Notes under the pieces: generated by a model
Seen by the model: the letters and a program-made list of their open reading frames with translations, nothing else
The model's database searches: none
Told to the model about the DNA's origin: nothing
Shown: positions 1-11,224 of the stretch, piece by piece
How the letters are laid out: each line of letters opens with the position of its first letter
Numbering within the stretch: the first letter of the stretch is position 1
Program-made: the position numbers and the translations under genes
Assembly: GCF_000005505.3 (NCBI RefSeq)
Contig: NC_016135.3
Coordinates: forward strand, 3,868,001-3,932,000
Source: Brachypodium distachyon
Lineage: Eukaryota > Streptophyta > Magnoliopsida > Poales > Poaceae
Direction of reading: 5' to 3'
DNA length: 64,000 nt

Positions 1-2272
1 ACACTACTTTAGTCCCTCTTTTGAGAAAGTTTGCCTTAGTTTTCTTTGACGATATTCTCATCTATAGTAAAACTTTTGAGGATCATCTTTAGCATCTAGA
101 ACAAGTGCTTCAATTGTTAGATACTGCTCAGTGGAAGGTTAATGTCTAAATGTGCTTTTGCACAACAAGAGATTGCTTATTTGGGTCATGTTATCCGTGG
201 AGTCGGTGTTGCCACTGATAGTAGTAAGATTGATACATTCAGAGATTGGCCTACGCCTGTTAATGTGAAAGAGGTCAGGGGCTTCTTAGGACTCACAGGT
301 TATTACAGAAAATTCATTAGACACTATGGAGTTATTAGTAAACCTCTTACTAATCTTCTCAGGAAGGGGACGGTGTTCAGTTGGACAGATGATACTCACA
401 CTGCTTTTGAAACATTGAAACATGCTCTCATTAGTGCTCCAGTTTTGTCTCTTCCTGATTTTACCAAGACTTTTGTTATCGAAACTGATGCTTGTGACAT
501 TGGAATTGGTGCTATGTTGATGCAGGATGGTCACCCATTAGCATTTGTCAGTAAAGCTTTGGGACCTCGTACTCAGTCCTTGTCTATGTATGAGAAGGAG
601 TATTTGGCCATTTTACTTGCCATTAAACAATGGAGGTCTTATTTGCAGGTTAATGAGTTTATCATTCGCACTGATCAAAAGAGTTTATCACATCTGGTGG
701 ATCAACGTTTGCACACTGAATGGCAACAAAAGGCACTAACCAAAATGATGGGATTGACCTATCAGATTCAGTATAAGAAGGGATCCACTAATACTGTTGC
801 TGATTCTCTATCTCGCGGGCCTCATGAGACTCATCATCTATTGGCTATCTCTAGTGTTCAACCTTCTTGGTTGCAAGATGTGATTGCTAGTTATGCACAG
901 GATCCTCATGCTCAACAACTTCTTCAACAGGTGCTTGTTGCCCCTTCCTCTAAACCTGCATTTTCTATTCAGAATGGGGTTTTGTTCTATAATGGCAGAA
1001 TTTGGTTAGGCCACTGTCCTACCTTGTTTGCTCGAATTGTCCATGCTTTTCATGACAGTCCAGTTGGTGGACATTCTGGTTTTCCTCTTACGTATCGGCG
1101 CATTCGCTCCCTGTTTTGTTGGACTGGTCTGAAATCTTTTGTTAAAGATTATGTTCAAGCTTGTCAGATCTGCCAACAAGCTAAATCTGAAAGGGTGCTA
1201 TATCCTGGATTATTGTCTCCACATCCTATTCCTTCTTTAGCTTGGGACGTAGTTTCCATGGATTTTATCAATGGTCTGCCCAATTATGGTTCCTATAATT
1301 ATAGTTTAGTGGTGATTTACAAGTTTACTAAGTATGGACATTTTATTCCCTTACATCATCCTTTTAATGCTCAGAAAGTGGCAGAAGCGTTTATTGATCA
1401 TGTCTATAAACTCCATGGTATGCCTCTTCATATTATTTCTGATAGGGATCCCATATTTACTAGCACCTTCTAGCAATCGGTGATGAAACTAGTGGGCACT
1501 GAACTGAAAATGAGTACAACATACCATCCTGAGACTGATGGTCAGACCGAACGAGTGAATCAACGGGTGGAATGTTTTTTGCGTTGCTTCATCAGTGCCC
1601 ATCCTACTAAGTGGTCCAAATGGCTCTCCTTATGTGAATTTTGGTACAACACCAACTGGCATTCCTCCTTAAACAAGTCTCCTTTTGAGGTTTTATATGG
1701 TCAGAGCCCTAATCATTTTGGTGTCTCTGCTAATTCTGCTATAGCTCCAATGGATGTTCAGCAGTGGCTTGACAGTCATAAGGTTATTCTTGCTTCCGTC
1801 AGACAACATTTATTGAGAGCTCGACAGCATATGAAGTCTCAAGCTGATAAGCATCGTACTGAACGTACGTTTGCTGTGGGTGACAAGGTGTTCTTGAAAT
1901 TACAACCTTATGTGCAAGCTTCGGTGGTTCATCGTTCCAACAACAAATAGGCCTTTCGTTATTATGGTCCTTATGTGATTGAGCAGAAGATTGGTGAAGT
2001 TGCTTATCGACTGATTTTCCCGTCCACAAGTCGTATTCACCCCGTCTTTCACGTCTCCCAGCTGAAGAAGTGTATCTCTCCTAAACATCAGGTACAACTG
2101 ACCCTGCCTTCTATTGATGTTGAGCTTCAGGTTCCTGTGAAGGTGCTTCAACGCCGCATCCGTCAGCAAGGTTCGCACTGAAGTGGCACTGAAGTGGAGG
2201 CTGCGACATGGGAAGACATCGAGTCGCTGAAGCAGGAGTTCCCTCGTGCGCCGGCTTGGGGACAAGCCGCTT
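1..2272 (+). pseudogene. Ty3/gypsy chromovirus pol, 3' part (RT end, RNase H, integrase, chromodomain), broken
   Basis: The window opens inside reverse transcriptase: FFDDIL is read at about 42-59. RNase H follows at about 470-830 with its acidic residues in TDAC, YEKEY, TDQK and ADSLSR. Integrase has an HHCC zinc finger at about 1030-1190 and a core with MDFI, SDRD and the Glu of DGQTER. The C-terminus is chromodomain-like (about 2110-2272) and ends WED...AWGQA, as in plant chromoviruses. Breaks seen: TAG at 90-92, a frameshift near 140, TAG at 1471-1473, TAG at 1948-1950, and frameshifts inside the chromodomain near 2165-2200. Gag, protease and the 5' LTR lie outside the window. Not functional; the clade below chromovirus level is not certain. 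Confidence 0.9.
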
Positions 2273-2289
2273 CTCAAGGAAGGGGGGTT

Positions 2290-2613
2290 TGTGTGTCAGT
2301 GACCTCGACATGGGCCACGACCACGACACTCCTGATGGGCCGGCTAAAAGGCCTACTCGACAAGACAAGCTGCCCAGCCAGCTCGCAGGCCGAGAATGGC
2401 TTCATTAAGCCTGTAACTTCCTTCGTATAAGTACAGCTCTGGTTCACTTGTAATGGCAGGAAGGACAGAACGGCTAGGTTAGGATTAGACAATGAACTCG
2501 CTGTGTGGGTGGATGGGAGGATAATCACAGCAACAACAACAATTCATGCAAGTTCCATTTGAATTCCTAGATCTATTAGTTGTTCTTGTGAGTTCTTAGA
2601 TCGGCACCTCACA
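2290..2613 (+). repeat. Probable 3' LTR of the chromovirus
   Basis: A purine-rich tract (2275-2287, ending in six G) follows the chromodomain directly, as a polypurine tract does. The next sequence starts TGTGTG and a matching CTCACA lies at 2608-2613, giving an LTR of about 324 bp. This short length fits small chromovirus LTRs. Ends were placed by TG...CA logic only; no second LTR copy is in the window to confirm them. Confidence 0.45.
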
Positions 2614-3010
2614 TTGTTCAGGACAAAGATATCGCAATAGTGGAATATGGAAGTGCAAGTTGGGATGGTGGTTCTTGACTCCGTGCAGAACTGTTTCCAG
2701 TGGCGGTGGTGTCTAACCGTCACTGGTATATGTTCAGTGGCGGTGGTCTATAACCGCCACTGGTACTATTTTCTCCCGAAAATAAATAAATTAATTAAGT
2801 ATAAAAATAAATATTCCTGTAGCATAAAAATAGCAGGAATACAGCACAGCACAGAAAATAGCAGAAACACAACAACACATTATACAACACCAAAGAAACA
2901 TAATAGCAGCAATATATTACAAAGTTCCACACGAGTTAAACATTCAAGTCACAAGCATGTATACAAAGTGTTCGAAAGAATGAGCCACAAATAAAAGTGT
3001 TCCACACAAA
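2614..3010. other. Non-coding 3' part of the CACTA element, with inverted motifs
   Basis: This follows the stop codon of the minus-strand CACTA gene. It holds copies of CAGTGGCGGT and the inverted form ACCGCCACTG at about 2698-2765, typical of CACTA subterminal repeats. An AT-rich stretch follows. No intact CACTA terminus is visible; the chromovirus LTR adjoins it. Confidence 0.45.
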
Positions 3011-3736
3011 TTAACCACTTTTGGCGACAATCCTGCCGTCGTAGTAATCCTCGCTCGTTTTGAGAACCTCCTTGTTGAGAATTTTGCTGATGCCTTCTGG
3101 ATCTCGTACATGAGAATTTCTGAGTTCTGCCCTAATTCGGCGTTGGCCAGAAACCAATTCCTCACTTCTTCGAAGGTCTTCTTCCCCTTCGGCTTGAAGT
3201 CGTTGATCATCTGCTGAATAGTGTGCGCGGTAGTAACCACAGTAGACGGATCTTTCAGGCTGTTGCTCGTAGCGGAACCTGAAAGTGTGCCTGAGGGGAG
3301 CGTCAGGATTACGGCTGAAGCCAGGCATCGCGTACCATTTCACTGCGTCGCGATAGGCTGAGTCGATGACATTTTTTATCGGGTCCCAATCGCGTTGTGG
3401 TTCATTCTCCTTGCGTCGTAGTGGATCAAAATATGTGACCCCACCAAGATCGAGGCAGATGACGATTGTCACCCAATGGCCGCTATTTCACAAAAGGACG
3501 CACATTGTATTAGCCAAATAATATAACAAGCAAGTCTTCCGACAGAAAAAGATGCATGTATTCACGCGAATTGAAAACAACTTACTGTGGATGGTACAAT
3601 ATCAATATAAAACGGTGGTCTTGGTGCTTCAACATGAATTGAGTGAGGTATTCAATCGCCAACCTTCTACTTTCGGCCAACAATGGGTCTGGTCCAAGCA
3701 AAGTGGCGTTGAAAAGAAGGGGGTCGGCGACGGCCA

Positions 3737-5063
3737 TGTTGGGAATATGCCCTAGAGGCAATCATGTATGATGTAATTCCCAATGTATTCATAAATATTA
3801 TTAAGTTGTCCTTGTTTGAACATCTGATATGTATCATTGAATATGTGATTTGATTGTGGAACTATGTATTCATGTTGTTCATACTAAATTGTCCTTAGTC
3901 ATTGAGGTTGTGCTGGACACATAACCTAGCCTAATGTGAAAGTTGGCTGATGACTTGGTTCCACTTGTCATGGGCATGGTGATGTCATTCCAGCTTACAC
4001 GGACTCGGCTAAAGAGTTTAGCGAGTCGGACTGACCCATATTGAGATGCAACGAGTAGGTCGTCGTTTGCATGTCTCAATCAATGTAATCCTTAGACCTG
4101 AGGTTATCGCACAATCCGAGTTGTGGATCACCAACTTAGGTTCTGTCAAACGTTGTTCCGTAACAGGGCAGTTATAAAGGCAGAGTTCGGGTTGACTGAG
4201 AATCAAGCTGTGTGATGTGGATAACCAAGATGGGATTTTCCCTCTCCGACTAGAGAGATATTCTCTGGGCCCTCTCGAGTGATATTATTCGAGAAGCATG
4301 GCCATGCGCGACTTGGTTAACTGTTAACCGGGTCGATCGACTAAGAGTTAGTCGGATGAATCGTATATCACAGATCGAGAAGAGAGTTGAACTATTAAAG
4401 GGATGACGATTGATCGCCTATAGTTCGACAAGGTATATCGTGAGGCAAAAGGGACTAAGACGTATGTCACATTGGAAGGTACGTCGTCATGACTCGATGG
4501 TACTTGGGAGTCGGCACGTTCTGCTAGGAGCCGCTACCGATTGATCGATTGTGAGTCGGACTCCAATCGTGTCCAAGTCGCCATGAGCCTGCGGGGTCAC
4601 ACACTTAAGAGCGGGAGCAAGTATTTGGTCGGGTTGGACCCGAACTGGAATCGGGCTGACAATGCGAGTTGGACTCGCAGGGTGGATGGGCCACAAGGCT
4701 TGGAGCCCACTTCCACTCGGTATATAAGCAGGGGCGTGGGATGCCTAAGGGGCACGGTTTTTCCACTCTCATGCGTTGAGAACCCTAGCCCGATTCAGTT
4801 CAACCGTCGCACCGGACCTAGCAGTCCGCCGCCGGAGCTCCTCCTCGCACATGTGGATACCGGCAGAGGTGCTGTACGTTCAGCACTTCGACGATCGCGG
4901 GATTGGATCGGCTGGATCGGATCGAGGGACTGCACTGCATCAAGGCGCCGCATCGATAATCCGCAACTGCGCGTCTAGTGGTAATCCTCGTGGCCTTCTA
5001 CCTCGGCTAGATCTTGGGAGTTCGCGTAGGAAAAGTTTTTGTTTATCTCTACGCGCCCCTCCA
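3737..5063 (+). mobile_element. Solo LTR of an Angela-like Ty1/copia element
   Basis: The 1,327-bp sequence starts TGTTGGGAATATGCCC, the signature start of Angela/BARE-type LTRs of Triticeae, and ends CCTCCA. It is flanked by perfect 5-bp duplications GGCCA (3732-3736 and 5064-5068). It has an LTR-type TATA box and no coding capacity. Because the host CACTA exon reads through once the LTR is removed, both borders are fixed at base level. It arose by insertion of a full element followed by LTR-LTR recombination. Confidence 0.92.
4721..4728 (+). promoter_or_regulatory. TATA box of the solo LTR
   Basis: TATATAAG lies 985 bp into the LTR, at the expected U3/R position. Transcription from it would run rightward, antisense to the CACTA gene. 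Confidence 0.6.
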
Positions 5064-5489
5064 GGCCATGCCATATTGCTTCACCCTATAGGCCTCCCTC
5101 ATGTAGTGTACACACCACAGTATTAATATGGCGTTGTCGAGACACTTGCGGTTGAAGAGGTGAAACAAGTCGAGGAAGTCAATGCCGAAGGTAACGTCGT
5201 TTTTCCTCTGGATTTCCCCCGTATTGGAGTCGAAGAAGCCATAATGCTTTGGCACTCGAACCCTAATTTCCAGATTTGTTAGGTCTGCGCCTGATGATGC
5301 TACATTCATGTATTTTTCATGGAGTTCTTGCATCTCCCGTGGCAGGTGATACTGGTCATCCGGGGACACCATCGGTTGTCCGGGGTGGAACAACAAAAAT
5401 TGGGAGAATCGCCCGTCCACGAAATAAGATCTATCAGGCAATCTATCTCCAACACGAGGGTGGGTAGGCATCTTCAGAATGTCTGGTCA

Positions 5490-6300
5490 AAGCAAGAGAG
5501 TTGGCATATAATTGCAACTCAGCGGTGGTGAGATCCTTCATGAGGACTCCCGACTCAAGAGCTGCCTAGACTCGAGTATTCTCTGCCGCTTAATATCCAG
5601 CCGGTAGACTTGCGGATGCACTCGCAGCCGGGGGAGTCTGCTTTGGGGCGACGGAATTTGTCATGAAGACTTGAGCGATGGCACACTCGGGCGCAAGATC
5701 GCTGCTGCTATGGCAGCCTTCCCGCTCTGAGCAGTTGCCGGCGTCGCCTGGGACGGGGCTTTCTGCAGACTGGGGTGGATTGCTCTCAGAGTCGGAGGAG
5801 GTTCCTAGGGAAACCTGCTCTGTTTTGTCGAGTGAACCCGTCGAGGTGAGGTTGTCATGGCAACTCCCTTGTTCCGAGCGGTCGCCAGCATCGCTAGGGA
5901 CGGGGCTGTCCACATGTGAGGATGGATCATCTTTAGAATCAGAGCAGGTCCAAGAGGAGACTTGCTCTGCTTTGAGTGGCTCCGACGAGCCTGTCGGCGG
6001 GTCTTTCTCTGAAGGAGAAAGAACAAGCAATTCTTCCGGAGTCGAGGGAGTCGGACACAGTAGTCAAAGGATACCGCATCGGACGTGGAACTCACCGAAT
6101 ATGAGGTCCAGGCGGGCATCAAGCTTGCCCAAGACTGCGGGGTTGGACTGGAGGCGGGCGGCAGAAGACTCGAGGATCGTCGACTCCGCCTGAGTCGATG
6201 ATGGTTCTGCTGGATCTGAAACCGCCGAGGTCGTGTTTCCAACACACGTCTTTCCCACAGATGGCGCCAATGATGAAGATGTGACTTCGACAATGTCCAT
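5490..6300 (-). other. Degenerate minus-strand coding region of mixed origin (CACTA 5' part / Tat leader)
   Basis: Open minus-strand stretches at 5590-6030 and 6064-6300 are Ser/Glu/Pro-rich and look disordered. The first contains a tandem duplication of about 42 residues, each unit ending in SPVP.DAG followed by an acidic run. The second contains LAPSVGKTCVGN, encoded by a GGCGCC-containing motif found just inside the 5' LTR of grass Tat elements. The border between CACTA and Tat sequence therefore lies in this stretch, but I cannot place it. Function of the peptides is unknown. Confidence 0.4.
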
Positions 6301-6960
6301 ATTGATGGACTTGTATCAAGGAAAGATTTCGAGTGTGTGTTGGCAAACTCGTCGGCTAACAAGGACACAGGGGACACGATTTACCCAGGTTCAGGGCCCT
6401 CGATGAGGTAATACCCCTACGTCATGCTTGTCAGATCTGTATTGATGAATCGATTACAATGGGGTGCCGCAGAGTCTAGATGCACCGAGTCGTCGAGTGC
6501 GTCCAGGCGACTTCTATCTAAGTTGAGGGTGTCCTCTTGGCTCCCCCTCCTGGTCCTTTATATATGCAGGAACTCAGGTCTCAGGTAGAGTCCAAGTCAG
6601 TTACAATGAGGAGATGTACTCTAATTAACCTTCCTTGTGTTGAGTCGCAAGATTTGGCATGTAGACTCCCCGAGTCGAAGTAGGCTTCCTTGTGGGCCCC
6701 CAGCTGGGCTGTACCGGGTACCGGGCCATAAATAATATCAAAGGTGATCCCAGGCGGCGCCTACATCTTGAAAGATCCAGCCACCAGCATCGACTTCGGC
6801 ACACCGTGGAATGCCGCGCAGTTACGGCGTTTGTACGCTTAGAATTTTCTTCAAACAGACTTGGTTTATCTTTTCATCGTTTTCAATTTCTGCCTACTCA
6901 TATTTTCTTCGACAGTCTATCGTTCAATAAAGATTAGGTTTTCCCTCGTTCATGAGCTGA
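6301..6960 (-). repeat. Tat-lineage gypsy LTR fragment
   Basis: Contains the motif TTTACCCAGGTTC followed by a run ending in TACGTCATGCTT (about 6382-6430), which recurs in three other LTR-like blocks of this window (11.89, 31.89 and 50.2 kb). An inverted TATA-like TATATAAAG on the minus strand lies at about 6548-6556. Orientation is therefore minus, with leader sequence below 6300. LTR ends are not recognisable. Confidence 0.5.
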
Positions 6961-7453
6961 ATTACTGCATCAGACCCCTCTGTCTCATCTAAGACCAGAG
7001 GATCATGTCTATCTAATGGCGCCGGAGTTGTGAAACCCCAGCGCCATCGTTAAAAATCTGCGGGTGGCACCTACCTTAAGGTCAATCAGGACTCGAGGGC
7101 TGCGTGGCTTAGTCGCCAACTAAGTAACCCTATGCAAGCACTATATACAGATAGCATTGCATAAACCGCGTTTATCCCCGTCCAAGAAAGGACTCGAGAG
7201 CGTCAGATTGCCGCTCTTGTCACCTGTCATAGGCGATATTCAGGCGCAAGTCGGCCATATAGCAGCACTTCGTCACGACACGTCACAAGATAATCGACAA
7301 CATGAAGAAAGAGCAATTGATAAAGGTATGTATTTCAAATATTTAACTAACAAAGATTTGATTGCAGAACATAATGAAGGAAGAAGAAGCACACGCTACT
7401 CGACACCTAATTGTACAAAAGGTACTCGCGGGCTACTTTCCCTCGCGAGTACT
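6961..7453 (+). other. Tat-element non-coding sequence, no gene seen
   Basis: Contains short direct repeats around ACTCGAGGGCTGC, similar to the CTCGGGGGCTACT motif found near 3' LTRs of grass Tat elements. There is also an intron-like stretch (GGTATG at about 7325 to TTGCAG at about 7367). No protein similarity recognised. Confidence 0.3.
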
Positions 7454-7482
7454 AAATTTCCACGACGCAGTATAATCCTATA

Positions 7483-8227
7483 TCATTTCGACAAGGTTGA
7501 CCAGCTCCCGAGCATGCCACTCGATGGCGTCATAGTAATACTCCATATTAATCTCGCCGTCTTCAAAAGACGGCACCACATGTAGTCCCCCCAGATCCAG
7601 GCCGGGATATCGAAGCCGAACAAAGGCAGACCAACGGTGGCACCAATCACAAGCTGCTCGTGTATGTAACTCTTGATGACAGACGAATCAGTGAACAAAC
7701 GGACCAAACCCCGGAGATTGTTAAGAACCGGCGTGTTCGGAAATAGCGCTCGATGAATATCAGTCATAATCCGGCGACATGAAGTCAAACAAGTTTTGGC
7801 CCGCGTAGCCCGATCCTGTAGAAGCGCCAACACATACCCCCTATCGGAGTCGAACCAGAAGGAAAGAACCGTCGGCCCCGCACGCTGAAGAGTGTTTAGG
7901 CGATGATGCACGCGCTCAGCTTCCTCATGAGACTCAGGGATAATTTCTACAAGTACAAGATTGTTTGTTGAAGAAAAGAAACAGCACGGCACAACACAGT
8001 ACAGGATATCACTACAAACAGTGCTTACCGCGCAGATACGAACTTATTTCAACAAGCTCCCCCAAAAGAAATTCTTCTTGAGTAGCAGCAGCACAAGCTT
8101 TCGGCTTCCACACGGCAGCCTCGCCGCGAACCGCCAGGAGCTGACGTTCAGCGTCCCTCACGCGGTCACGAAGGTACATGATCTCATCGGAGCGACTCAT
8201 CACGGCAGAAGCAGCGAAGCCGTTGAC
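7483..8227 (-). pseudogene. Antisense additional ORF (aORF) of a Tat element, two exons visible
   Basis: The minus-strand exon 8227-8029 starts after a TAG acceptor and encodes a charged heptad-rich segment (EIMYLRDRVRDAERQLLAV) predicted to coil. A GT-AG intron (8028-7947) leads into exon 7946-7483, whose frame continues with EIIPESHEEAERVHHRL and ends at a stop. The organisation matches the larger antisense gene at 41.6-43.9 kb: coiled coil followed by a conserved C-terminal part. The 5' exons are missing. Known as additional ORFs of Tat-lineage gypsy elements; function unknown. Confidence 0.6.
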
Positions 8228-8423
8228 CTAGGCAGATATGTTAATCGGTGAGTCCAAACCCGACTATAATTAGTCGGCCATGGACTCGAGGGCTACTCCC
8301 ATCGGGAGCGCTGGCCGCGCACCCGATGATATTTTCCTATTTCCTACCACAAAGGCTATTCGAGTCTGTCCCTAACTACACGCAATTAGCCACGCACTCG
8401 GGGGCTACTCCCATCAGGCGATA
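8228..8423. other. Tat 3' region remnant
   Basis: Two copies of a GGGCTACTCCCATC motif (about 8290 and 8403) of the sort lying between the antisense ORF and the 3' LTR of Tat elements. Sequence then switches abruptly to CACTA sequence at 8424. Confidence 0.4.
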
Positions 8424-8740
8424 CTGGTCATCCGGGGACACCATTGCTTGTCCGGGGTGCAACAAAAAAAATTGGGAGAATCGTATCTCCAACACGGGGG
8501 TAGGTAGGCATTTTCAGAATGTCTGGTCGCTCTTCGCAAATCCTTTCTATCTGCGGCACGGTTTATGGTTTTCTTCCCGTAGAAGACGACTGTTTCCCAT
8601 CCTTGGAGGAGCCTGCTTGCCTTGCCGCTTGTCCCCCTCTTGTTTTTCCTGCGTCTCAGGAAATCAGAATTGTCCGTTTTATGGGATATCTACATCCCAG
8701 ATGGGGCACTTGGATGGTATGTTCATGCATTGCATTGCAT
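8424..8740 (-). pseudogene. Second CACTA protease-gene fragment
   Basis: 8424-8528 repeats 5345-5489 and encodes the same PDILKMPT.PRVGD segment on the minus strand, with a deletion of about 30 bp. Upstream (8529-8740) the two copies differ: here a Lys/Ser-rich open stretch precedes it. It is either a second CACTA copy or the other side of the CACTA interrupted at about 5.5 kb. Confidence 0.5.
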
Positions 8741-9543
8741 GCAGAGATGGACAGGTGCAACTATACATAGGTTGGTTGATATATATACATCTTCCTGTTC
8801 ATAAAAAATGTCGTCCATTTTATATTAAGTTGTTACAAATTTTGTACCAAGTGAATGAAACTTTTTATGAATTATTGTCTTCGTAGTAACATATCAACCA
8901 GATTAGTCATGACCGAGTACTGGCCAGCTACTACGACCTATACATGGCATGCATGCAATGAACTATTGTTGATATCGCTGGTTTTGCTCGGGGGTTTCGT
9001 CTGGAGACAGTGCGGGTGGCAGGCACGTGCGGAAATCGATCGGAATAGTAAGGTCTCCGGTAAGCACGTGTACGGCGCTAAATCTATCTAGACATGACTC
9101 AGTATATATGTATTCAAATTTACTCAAAGTTAAAGATATTTTTTATGGACGGAAAAAGTACAATTGTTTGGGAGGTCACCGTGGGCAATTAATGACCGAG
9201 TGCTTCACGTTCTCAGTGTAGCTCAGTACGCTGACATTTTCACCGAGGGTCTCACATCACCTCTCTTTCTCCACTTTCAGAATAATCTCAAGAGACGTTA
9301 TTCAATAGGACCCCACCCTAAATTCATTGGGATTTCAGGGTAGGGCGATTTAAGTTAGGCCCTGATTGGTATAGCCCGTCGGAATCCCATACCCAAACTC
9401 TGTATAACCAGTGCTGGACCAGGAACGAATACAAGAGGAGGATAACTTCTAAGGCACTCAAAATTTTATTAGACTATGATAAATTTGTATGATAGTAAAA
9501 GTACGTAATTTACGGCCCAAACTCTTTAATCGTTAAAAAAATA
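8741..9543. other. No gene recognised
   Basis: AT-rich sequence without a credible ORF, splice pattern or known repeat end. Confidence 0.4.
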
Positions 9544-9655
9544 CTCCCTCCGTCCCATATTAAATGATTTTCTATTACATGTATCTAGACGTTTTTTAGG
9601 CATAAATACATGCATATTTGAACAAATTTGAGTCACTTAAATGGGACGGAGGGAG
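9544..9655. mobile_element. Stowaway MITE (Tc1/mariner type), complete
   Basis: A 112-bp element with perfect terminal inverted repeats CTCCCTCCGTCCCAT / ATGGGACGGAGGGAG and TA target duplications at 9542-9543 and 9656-9657. The internal part contains the usual ATGTATCTAGACG motif. Non-coding. Confidence 0.95.
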
Positions 9656-10098
9656 TAGAAGATAGTCTAAGGACATAAGAAAATATACAGTTTCCGTCCA
9701 TAATGATGTCCAATTGGTCGACATGAACTCATAGATAAATATGCTCTCCTAACTCTACCTGAATCAAAATTTTCAATTAGATTTCGAACCCTGGGATAAA
9801 CCTCAAATCATCCAAATTAAGTTCAATGCGTGTTTTTGTATGCTACCATTACTAGACCATCTAGTTTTGGATAGAACTTTCCATCTAAATTAAGCATCAT
9901 CTAGTTAGGCCTCAAACAACAATACCAATGGGGCAATGATGGATGACGAATCATTCAAAATTTCTAATGCAAGAAGAAACACGGACCAAAAGCACTGCCA
10001 TGCACTCGTGCCTCGCCTTGACGAGCTGTTGTCGAAAACGAAGAATTAACCCATCTGGGATCTTCGTGCTCCTGCATAGCATGCTGTGCCGACCGCCG
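9656..10098. other. No gene recognised
   Basis: Unclassified sequence up to the start of recognisable Tat reverse transcriptase. Confidence 0.35.
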
Positions 10099-11224
10099 CC
10101 GGGCGCCTATCGCTGTGGCCACACCCTATGGCGTTTTCTTCTACACCACTATGCCCTTCAGGTTGAAAAATGCAGGCGCTACGTATCAGCGCTGCATGCA
10201 AGCATGTCTTGGGGCGCAGCTTGGCAAAAATGTTCAGGTCTATATCGACGACATCGTTATCAAGACGAAGGCTGAAGACACTCTGTTAGAAGATATTTGG
10301 GAAACATTCAAGAATTTTGATAGGTACCGGATCAAGCTCAACCCGACGAAATGCGTTTTCGGAGTGCCTGCAGCGCAGCTTCTGGGTTACTTTCTTTCTG
10401 CAAGGGGAATCGAAGCAAATCCAGACAAGATCAGAGCAATCGTGACAATGAAGGAACCAACAAACATCCATGCAGTACAACAGCTTACAGGAAAAGTAGC
10501 AGCCCTTAGTCGGTTCATTAGCAGACTGGAAGAAAAGGCTCTACCATTTTAACAGCTACTCAAGAAGGGGGATAAATTTACATGGACACCTGAAGCCAGC
10601 AGCGCATTCGCCGATCTGAAACGCATGCTATCAACTTCGCCTGTCCTTGTAGCCCCACTCGAGAATGAGTAGCTCTTGCTATACCTCGCGGCCACAAATC
10701 AGGTGGTCAGCACGGCCTTGGTAGTAGAAAGAGCAGAAGAAAGGAAAGCACAGCCAGTCCAGAGGCCGATATATTATGTTAGTGAAGTGTTGTCCCTCAC
10801 GAAGCAACGCTATCCGCACTATCAGAAATTGGCATACGGAGTATTCATGACGGCCCGGAAGTTGGAACATTATTTCCAGCAGCAGCCGATCGTTGTGGTA
10901 AGTGAGGCTCCACTCGCTAACATCCTCAATAACCCAGAGGCAACAAGTCGCGTCGCCCAATGGGGAATCGAGCTCTCACCCAGGAACATCACGTATGAGC
11001 GCCGGAAAGCAATCAAGTCGCAAGTATTTCCGGATTTCATCGCCGAGTGACCGAGATGCAGACTCCAGGCCCGCCCGACTTGTCGAGTGCCTGGACCATG
11101 TACTTCGATGGGTCCAAACGAGCAGAAGGTGCAGGAGCAGGAGTAATACTAATCTCGCCAAAAGGGGACAAGATGCGCTATGTCTTTCAGATGCACTTCA
11201 GCAACGCCTCCAACAACGAAGCTG
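10099..11224 (+). pseudogene. Tat-lineage gypsy pol fragment (RT, RNase H, start of second RNase H)
   Basis: RT motif YIDDIV is at about 10241-10258, followed by the RT thumb and a gypsy RNase H-like segment (PIYYVSEVL...HYF). After a linker the second, archaeal-type RNase H begins with YFDGS and SNNEAE at about 11100-11222, then is cut. Lesions: TAA at about 10550, TAG at about 10669, and a one-base loss at about 11048. The presence of a second RNase H assigns it to the Tat lineage. Gag, protease and integrase are absent. Confidence 0.85.

Larger units (their letters stand above)
3011..5489 (-). pseudogene. CACTA transposon gene for an Ulp1-like (C48) cysteine protease, split by a solo LTR
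   Basis: Read on the minus strand, the coding sequence runs 5489-5069, jumps the inserted LTR, continues 3731-3586, then crosses a GT-AG intron (3585-3483) into 3482-3011. Removing the LTR and one GGCCA copy restores an unbroken frame from QYGMA into VADPLL. The Ulp1 catalytic His is in GHWV at about 3476 and the Cys in YCGYY near 3235. Two frameshifts after the Cys and a stop upstream of PDILKMPT (about 5488) show decay. Proteins of this type are the second gene of many grass CACTA elements, beside the transposase. No TNP2 transposase is seen here. Confidence 0.82.

Noticed and set aside
6254..6270. Primer-binding site TTGGCGCCATCTGTGGG (minus)
   Set aside because: It lies about 30 bases inside an ATG-started open frame and not next to a defined LTR end. 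I could not match it to a tRNA with confidence.
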